This document shows, piece by piece, positions 59,822 to 64,000 of a stretch of 64,000 nucleotides of DNA. The stretch covers positions 525,790-589,789 of the forward strand of contig CAKQGN010000001.1 of NCBI GenBank assembly GCA_934233745.1. Reading direction: 5' to 3'. The notes beneath the pieces were generated by a model. It worked only from the letters and a program-made list of their open reading frames with translations, was not told where the DNA came from and made no database searches. The stretch is from an uncultured Clostridia bacterium. GTDB taxonomy: Bacteria; Bacillota; Clostridia; Christensenellales; CAG-917. Each line of letters begins with the position of its first letter. Position 1 is the stretch's first letter. Position numbers and translations under genes: made by a program.

Positions 59822-60898
59822 TTATTGACCTAATTTGTCCGGACGAAGTTTTACGACTTGCGCCGCAAGTTTTCTATGATCTTCTTCGATTGCGGCGTAG
59901 TGTTTTTTCGTGGTGTTTACGTCGCGGTGACCGAGTACGTCGGCAACGAGATAGATGTCGCCTGTGGCGCGATAGAGGTTTGTGCCGAACGTACTGCGCA
60001 ATTTATGAGGAGATATTTTTTTGAGCGGAGCGGCGGTTTGCGCGTATTTTTTGACGATGTTCTGAATTGCTCTTACCGACAATCTTGTCACTTGCAATGA
60101 CAAAAACACGGCGTCCGTATCGCCTTCATGTATCTTTTCACATCTTTCGATAAGGCTTTTACGCTCGGTGTCGATGTAAGTGTGAAGGGCGTCCGCCACT
60201 TCGTCGCCGAAATACAATATGGCTTGATTGCCGCCTTTTCGCGTGACGGTGAAGGCATTTGTTTCAAAATCTATGTCCGAAAGATTTAGCCCCACACATT
60301 CGCTCACACGAATACCCGTGCCCAAAAGAAGGGACATGATTGCAAAATCGCGTGCATGAGTGTTGCGTTGCACTTTGCGCTGATGCTCGCTCATGCCTGC
60401 GCCGGTTTCGGCGGCGTCAAGGATGCGTTCGACTTCCTTTTTTTCAAGTCTGATTATATCCTTGTCGTGATTTTTGGGCATCGTGAGCTTTGCGGATACG
60501 TTTTGTTGGATTCTGTCGTGATTGTACATGTATTTGAAAAACGTGCGCACGGTCGATATTTTGCGCGATTTGCCTTTTTCGGCATTCGTTTTTTCTTTGC
60601 CGTCAAAGGTGTAATACGTAAGATACTCCATGTATGCTTCCAGATTGCCAAGCGTTACTTTGTCAAGGTCCGAAGCGGTGAAGTCGTAAATGTCTTTATA
60701 GTCTCGGAAAGCGCGCACGTTTTTGAGCAAATAGTCAAAAAATATGCGCAAATCGTAGGCATAATTAAGCCTTGTGAGCGTGGTGGTTTGCGGCTCGATG
60801 CCGACAAAAAACTCCTCGCAACACTCGGGAAGTTGATCTCTTAGTTTCCGCAGTCTTGCCGTCATGTTTTTGTCGCGTTCGCTGAAATAATTTGCCAT
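59822..60898 (-). CDS. Tyrosine recombinase/integrase (Xer-like)
   Basis: The 358-residue protein has a SAM-like N-terminal DNA-binding domain and a C-terminal catalytic domain with the Arg in GTGIRVSECVG, H-x2-R in HKLRSTFG, GHRDVNTT and the nucleophile Tyr in KKHYAAI. It lacks phage-integrase N-terminal arms and resembles the chromosomal Xer-like recombinases of Clostridia. It might resolve chromosome dimers or invert nearby DNA. The start at 60898 follows AAGGAGG. It is divergent from the surface-protein gene and shares a promoter motif with the PadR gene. Confidence 0.88.
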   Translation of the reverse strand: MANYFSERDKNMTARLRKLRDQLPECCEEFFVGIEPQTTTLTRLNYAYDLRIFFDYLLKNVRAFRDYKDIYDFTASDLDKVTLGNLEAYMEYLTYYTFDGKEKTNAEKGKSRKISTVRTFFKYMYNHDRIQQNVSAKLTMPKNHDKDIIRLEKKEVERILDAAETGAGMSEHQRKVQRNTHARDFAIMSLLLGTGIRVSECVGLNLSDIDFETNAFTVTRKGGNQAILYFGDEVADALHTYIDTERKSLIERCEKIHEGDTDAVFLSLQVTRLSVRAIQNIVKKYAQTAAPLKKISPHKLRSTFGTNLYRATGDIYLVADVLGHRDVNTTKKHYAAIEEDHRKLAAQVVKLRPDKLGQ

Positions 60899-60933
60899 TT
60901 TTCTAGCCTCCTTGACTATATATTTTTGGTAAA

Positions 60934-60967
60934 ATAATTTTAGCAAACTGTGCGTAAAATGTCAATA
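60934..60967 (-). promoter_or_regulatory. Promoter of the recombinase gene
   Basis: TTGACA and TAAAAT on the minus strand are 17 bases apart. The stretch AGTTTGCTAAAATTAT is identical to the one in the padR promoter (59738-59753). Confidence 0.65.
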
Positions 60968-61381
60968 TATATGACGATTGTGGCACGGTATCCATGTTTT
61001 TATTGGAAATCGAAAAACGATGTTACAGAATATGCGATGAAATCTACAATTTGAATAAGAGTAACGGAATTTTAACGCACCGCTGCATAGGCTAAACCTA
61101 TGGGGCGGTGCGATTTTGCTTTTATAAGGGAAAAAACCAAACTTTTTTTGAATTTTCCCTACCTTTTGGGGGTTTGGGTAGGGGACAAGCGGCACTTCGA
61201 GCCATATACTTTTGATGATGATATAGTGTCGATATATTTTTAGGAAAATATATCTTAATACTTTGTTGTATAAATTGCTATATCACAGCAACGAGAGATT
61301 TTCAAGAATCGATGAAAAAAAATTTCTCGGCAAACCGAGGGCGCACCTCGCCCCAAAACAACAAAAAGGAAGGAACCTAAT
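60968..61381. other. Recombinase-surface protein intergenic region with inverted repeats
   Basis: The gap holds no credible gene. It contains a hairpin GCACCGC-N2-CATAGG/CCTATG-GGCGGTGC (61078-61113), CCCTACC/GGTAGGG (61147-61176), a perfect 10-bp inverted repeat GATATATTTT/AAAATATATC around TAGG (61231-61254), and a GC hairpin near 61335-61360. The short frame at 60962-61195 on the minus strand looks spurious. Confidence 0.5.
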
Positions 61382-64000
61382 ATGAAACAAACATTGACAA
61401 AAACGAGACTATCGATGACGCTTCTTGTCTTTAGCTTTGTGCTTGTGCTTGGCATATTGATGTTTTGCTCCGAAAGCACGGCTTATGCGGAAAGCGGAGA
61501 AATCGATACGCTTGAAGTTTCGTTCAATAAAGTGGGAATCGGCGATAGTCTTGCCGCTGCATTTGTATTCGAGAACGAAACGGAAAGAACGCTAAAAGTG
61601 CCCGCCGGCGCAAACTATACCGCAACGCTCACGTTCATATCCAAAAACGGACAAACGACAACGTTATGGGAAAAAGACAAAGCGTCGTTCCCGTGGAGCA
61701 GGGTTGAAAACCAGCTGATCGAGCCGAGAGTTGCGTATTGTATCCGCGTCCGTTTTGCGCCGAAAGAAAATTATAAACTTTCCAAAAAAGCAGACGTACT
61801 TAGAAGGAATATGCAGGTTTTGGGCGCGGAACTCGGCAAAGGCAAGGATATAGAACTTTGGGACAGCGCAGGACAAAACAGCATTACAACGGCAATAGAT
61901 ATGGATTTTCTCATTTGCAGAGGAATGACTTATATCGGTTATCCGCGATACATATCTCCCCGAATCAACGAAAAGGTGTATGGCAAAATCGCCACGGAAT
62001 ATTCCGACACGGGTATATGGATCAGCGGCGCGCCTGCGCCGTATACCTATGAGATAAAGCTTGCGCCCATAGGAATGGAAATTCAAACGGTCAACGTTTT
62101 CGAAGAATCTACCTGCTACTATCAGATTATCGCCAAAAACGCAATGGACGGCGGAACGATGTACATCACCGCAACGGCAGCGGACGGACAGACTTGCGAT
62201 ATCCCCGTCACGATTGCAGACGTATCGGGCGGACACGAGCATACATGGGTTGAAAAAATCGAGAAGATAGATTTCGAGCATCACGGCTATACAAAATGCA
62301 CCGATCCCGATTGCCCGGGCGTTGCCACTGCTTTTGACAAAGGCTCGCATTATGCAAGCCACGAGTTTAACGGCGGGTGTACCGCATCGTGCACAACGTG
62401 CGGCGATCTCGGCAATCCCGACGCAAAGCACAATTTCTCTGCCGTTGCGAGCGATGACGACGCAAATTGCCACGTGTTTAAGTGCGCTTGCGGTGAATTT
62501 GAAAAGGACGCAAACGGCAACGTCAAAAAAGAAGTGCACAGCGGCGGAGAGCAAACTTGTCTGAGTGGTGCGCAGTGCGACGTTTGCGGCAAAGAATACC
62601 TTGCAGCGACGGGGCATAAGTACGAATTCAAGTCGTTCGGCAATGGCGACGGCACTTACACGCACCTCGGATTCTGCAAATATTGTAAAGAGGAAGATAC
62701 GGATTTAAGACACTCTCCTGTCGGCGGCACGGCAACCTGCCAAAAAAAGGCAAAGTGTGCTTATGAGAAAAACGGTGACGCGTGCGGCCTGGAACATGGA
62801 GATTTTCTTCCGCATAATTTCGTAGACGGAACTTGTACGGAATGTAGTTCCAACAAATATATCAAAGAAGTTTTAATAGACGTGCCGGAGTTTTACAAAG
62901 GTATGGCGTACGAAGCGATGTTCTATCCCACCGTAATAAAAGGCAACGTAATAGACTTGGGAATCAATTACCACATTGCGTCTTTCAGCCGCGACGGAAA
63001 CGGCTATTTAAGCGGTCCGCACAACTTTAAAACGACGTTTATTACCGAAAACAGCGTCATGCAATACGCGTTTAGACCGCAAACGAACTGCGTTTTATCG
63101 GAAAACATAGACGATTTAAGCGTTAACGTAACTCGCGGCGAAGTGCTGAGCAAAAAGATAAGAGGCGGAGATCTTGTCGTACTTGTGTTGCTTCGCGTCG
63201 AAAGCGTCGTGCAATCAATAGATATAGAAATTTCTCAACCCCTTGCGGGGCTTTTGCCTGAAACGATAACGGTTGCAGAGAAAAACGGATTAGAGGTGAC
63301 GGTAAACAGCGTAAGCGGATTCCTACAAGACGGTTTGATGACCTTAAATCAAAGCATGCAAGTAGAAGTAACGATAAAAGCGCCGGAAGGCAAAACGTTT
63401 CAGACACTTGGCAAAACATCTATCGAAAATTGGCTTTCCGAACTCAATATCGACGGCGGAAATTTGTCGAGTTATACTCAAAGCACTGACCTAAATGAGA
63501 TAACGTTCGTCTTTCAGACCAAGCCGGCAATAGAGTGTCCGCACGAAACGGTTGTTTTAGAGGCGGGAAGACCCGCAACTTGCACGGAGGACGGAATAAA
63601 AGACAAATATGTTTGTGCAGGCTGCGGAGCAGCGTTTTTCGACGCCGCTCGCACTCTGGTGTGGTACGACGCAATTGCAACAATACCCAAAGGGCATTTG
63701 TGCGTACGCCACGACGCGACGCCTTGCTCCGAGGGCAAGGACGGCAATATCGTGTATTTCGAGTGTCAGCGCGAGGAGTGCGGCAAACTCTTTGCGGACG
63801 CCGCCTGCAGCAGTGAAATCACGCTTGAACAAACGATTATCCACGACTTTAAGACCGAATGGTCGTCAAACAAGGATAAGCACTATCACGAGTGCAAAAA
63901 CTGCAACGTAATCAAGGACGAAGCGGCGCACCGTCCCGACAGAACAGAGGCGACTGAGGACGATCCCGTCAAATGCCTTGACTGCGGCTATGTAATCGAG
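61382..64000 (+). CDS. Large secreted cysteine-rich surface protein (partial)
   Basis: The frame is open to the window edge, with at least 873 residues. A signal peptide (LLVFSFVLVLGILMF, ending STAYA) is followed by a beta-rich domain (about 40-275). Repeats with paired Cys and His then follow, such as HEHTWVEKIEKID, CTASCTTCGDLG, CDVCGKEYLAATGHKY and KHYHECKNCNVIKDEAAH. The last type is common in Bacillota surface proteins that carry many such modules and end in a wall-sorting or membrane segment, which is not yet reached. It may bind surfaces or metals. The ribosome site is AAGGAAGG. The divergent recombinase and the inverted repeats upstream raise the possibility of phase variation. Confidence 0.85.
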   Translation, partial: MKQTLTKTRLSMTLLVFSFVLVLGILMFCSESTAYAESGEIDTLEVSFNKVGIGDSLAAAFVFENETERTLKVPAGANYTATLTFISKNGQTTTLWEKDKASFPWSRVENQLIEPRVAYCIRVRFAPKENYKLSKKADVLRRNMQVLGAELGKGKDIELWDSAGQNSITTAIDMDFLICRGMTYIGYPRYISPRINEKVYGKIATEYSDTGIWISGAPAPYTYEIKLAPIGMEIQTVNVFEESTCYYQIIAKNAMDGGTMYITATAADGQTCDIPVTIADVSGGHEHTWVEKIEKIDFEHHGYTKCTDPDCPGVATAFDKGSHYASHEFNGGCTASCTTCGDLGNPDAKHNFSAVASDDDANCHVFKCACGEFEKDANGNVKKEVHSGGEQTCLSGAQCDVCGKEYLAATGHKYEFKSFGNGDGTYTHLGFCKYCKEEDTDLRHSPVGGTATCQKKAKCAYEKNGDACGLEHGDFLPHNFVDGTCTECSSNKYIKEVLIDVPEFYKGMAYEAMFYPTVIKGNVIDLGINYHIASFSRDGNGYLSGPHNFKTTFITENSVMQYAFRPQTNCVLSENIDDLSVNVTRGEVLSKKIRGGDLVVLVLLRVESVVQSIDIEISQPLAGLLPETITVAEKNGLEVTVNSVSGFLQDGLMTLNQSMQVEVTIKAPEGKTFQTLGKTSIENWLSELNIDGGNLSSYTQSTDLNEITFVFQTKPAIECPHETVVLEAGRPATCTEDGIKDKYVCAGCGAAFFDAARTLVWYDAIATIPKGHLCVRHDATPCSEGKDGNIVYFECQREECGKLFADAACSSEITLEQTIIHDFKTEWSSNKDKHYHECKNCNVIKDEAAHRPDRTEATEDDPVKCLDCGYVIE

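Noticed and set aside
60962..61195. 77-codon minus-strand frame next to the recombinase
   Set aside because: It covers the inverted-repeat region, has no ribosome site and reads as chance Pro/Lys/Phe sequence; kept as intergenic.
1..64000. CRISPR array, insertion sequence or prophage
   Set aside because: No regularly spaced identical repeats, transposase or phage structural gene was seen; the only recombinase is a single Xer-like gene.

Overview
The window is a gene-dense stretch of chromosome from an endospore-forming member of the Bacillota, most likely an uncultured Clostridia lineage. The evidence is the co-occurrence of sigE, sigG and sigK, spoIIGA, spoIVB, a YlmC/YmxH protein, a GerW/YtfJ protein, a meso-DAP-type MurE, a PASTA-bearing division transpeptidase and the IspH-S1 fusion typical of Clostridia. 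I cannot place it below class; a Christensenellales-like lineage is only a guess. No CRISPR array, insertion sequence, prophage or rRNA operon was seen.

Layout. 1-1370: a tiny hydrophobic peptide, a nucleoside phosphorylase-like gene and tRNA-Glu. 1568-9246: metabolic and cell-envelope genes (old-yellow-enzyme reductase, M29 aminopeptidase, PAP2 phosphatase, UPF0237/UPF0210 pair), separated by a family of long hairpin repeats and a free-standing structured RNA gene. 9504-15617: protein quality control (RqcH, trigger factor, ClpP, ClpX) and the GTPase EngB. 15815-18067: a phosphoesterase, an XRE repressor facing a zinc-ribbon membrane protein across a shared operator, and a cysteine-rich, possibly spore-surface protein. 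18439-31874: the division and cell-wall cluster mraZ-rsmH-(ftsL-position gene)-PBP-murE-mraY-murD-ftsW-murA-ftsA-ftsZ, without murF, murG, murB or ftsQ. 32026-47676: a sporulation block (spoIIGA-sigE-sigG, ylmC, sigK, spoIVB, a receiver-less Spo0A effector domain, a SpoIIM-like protein, gerW, two D,D-carboxypeptidases) interleaved with nrdR, mgtE, a flavoprotein and scpAB. 47966-57309: housekeeping genes (RluB-type pseudouridine synthase, SurE, a flavoprotein, Cmk-PlsC fusion, IspH-S1 fusion, TrpS, RNase HI). 57461-64000: tRNA-Trp, a membrane-anchored PadR regulator, a tyrosine recombinase and the first 873 codons of a large secreted cysteine-rich protein that runs off the window.

How it works together. 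The central 30 kb couples peptidoglycan precursor synthesis and septation to the mother-cell and forespore sigma cascade: FtsA/FtsZ build the septum, SpoIIGA activates pro-SigE, SigG acts in the forespore, SpoIVB carries the forespore signal to pro-SigK, and the carboxypeptidases and SpoVD/SpoVE-type proteins make spore wall.

The observations most worth following up are: hairpin repeats that begin in stop codons and keep pairing while their sequences change; a structured RNA gene of unassigned family; a stand-alone Spo0A C-terminal domain beside spoIVB; a PadR regulator fused to a coiled coil and membrane segments, with a palindrome inside its own promoter; a leader peptide in front of an mgtE with a duplicated N domain; and a recombinase-surface-protein junction carrying a perfect inverted repeat. 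Start codons were moved from the longest reading frame wherever a Shine-Dalgarno site, a promoter or family length required it. All homology calls are by eye; no database search was run.
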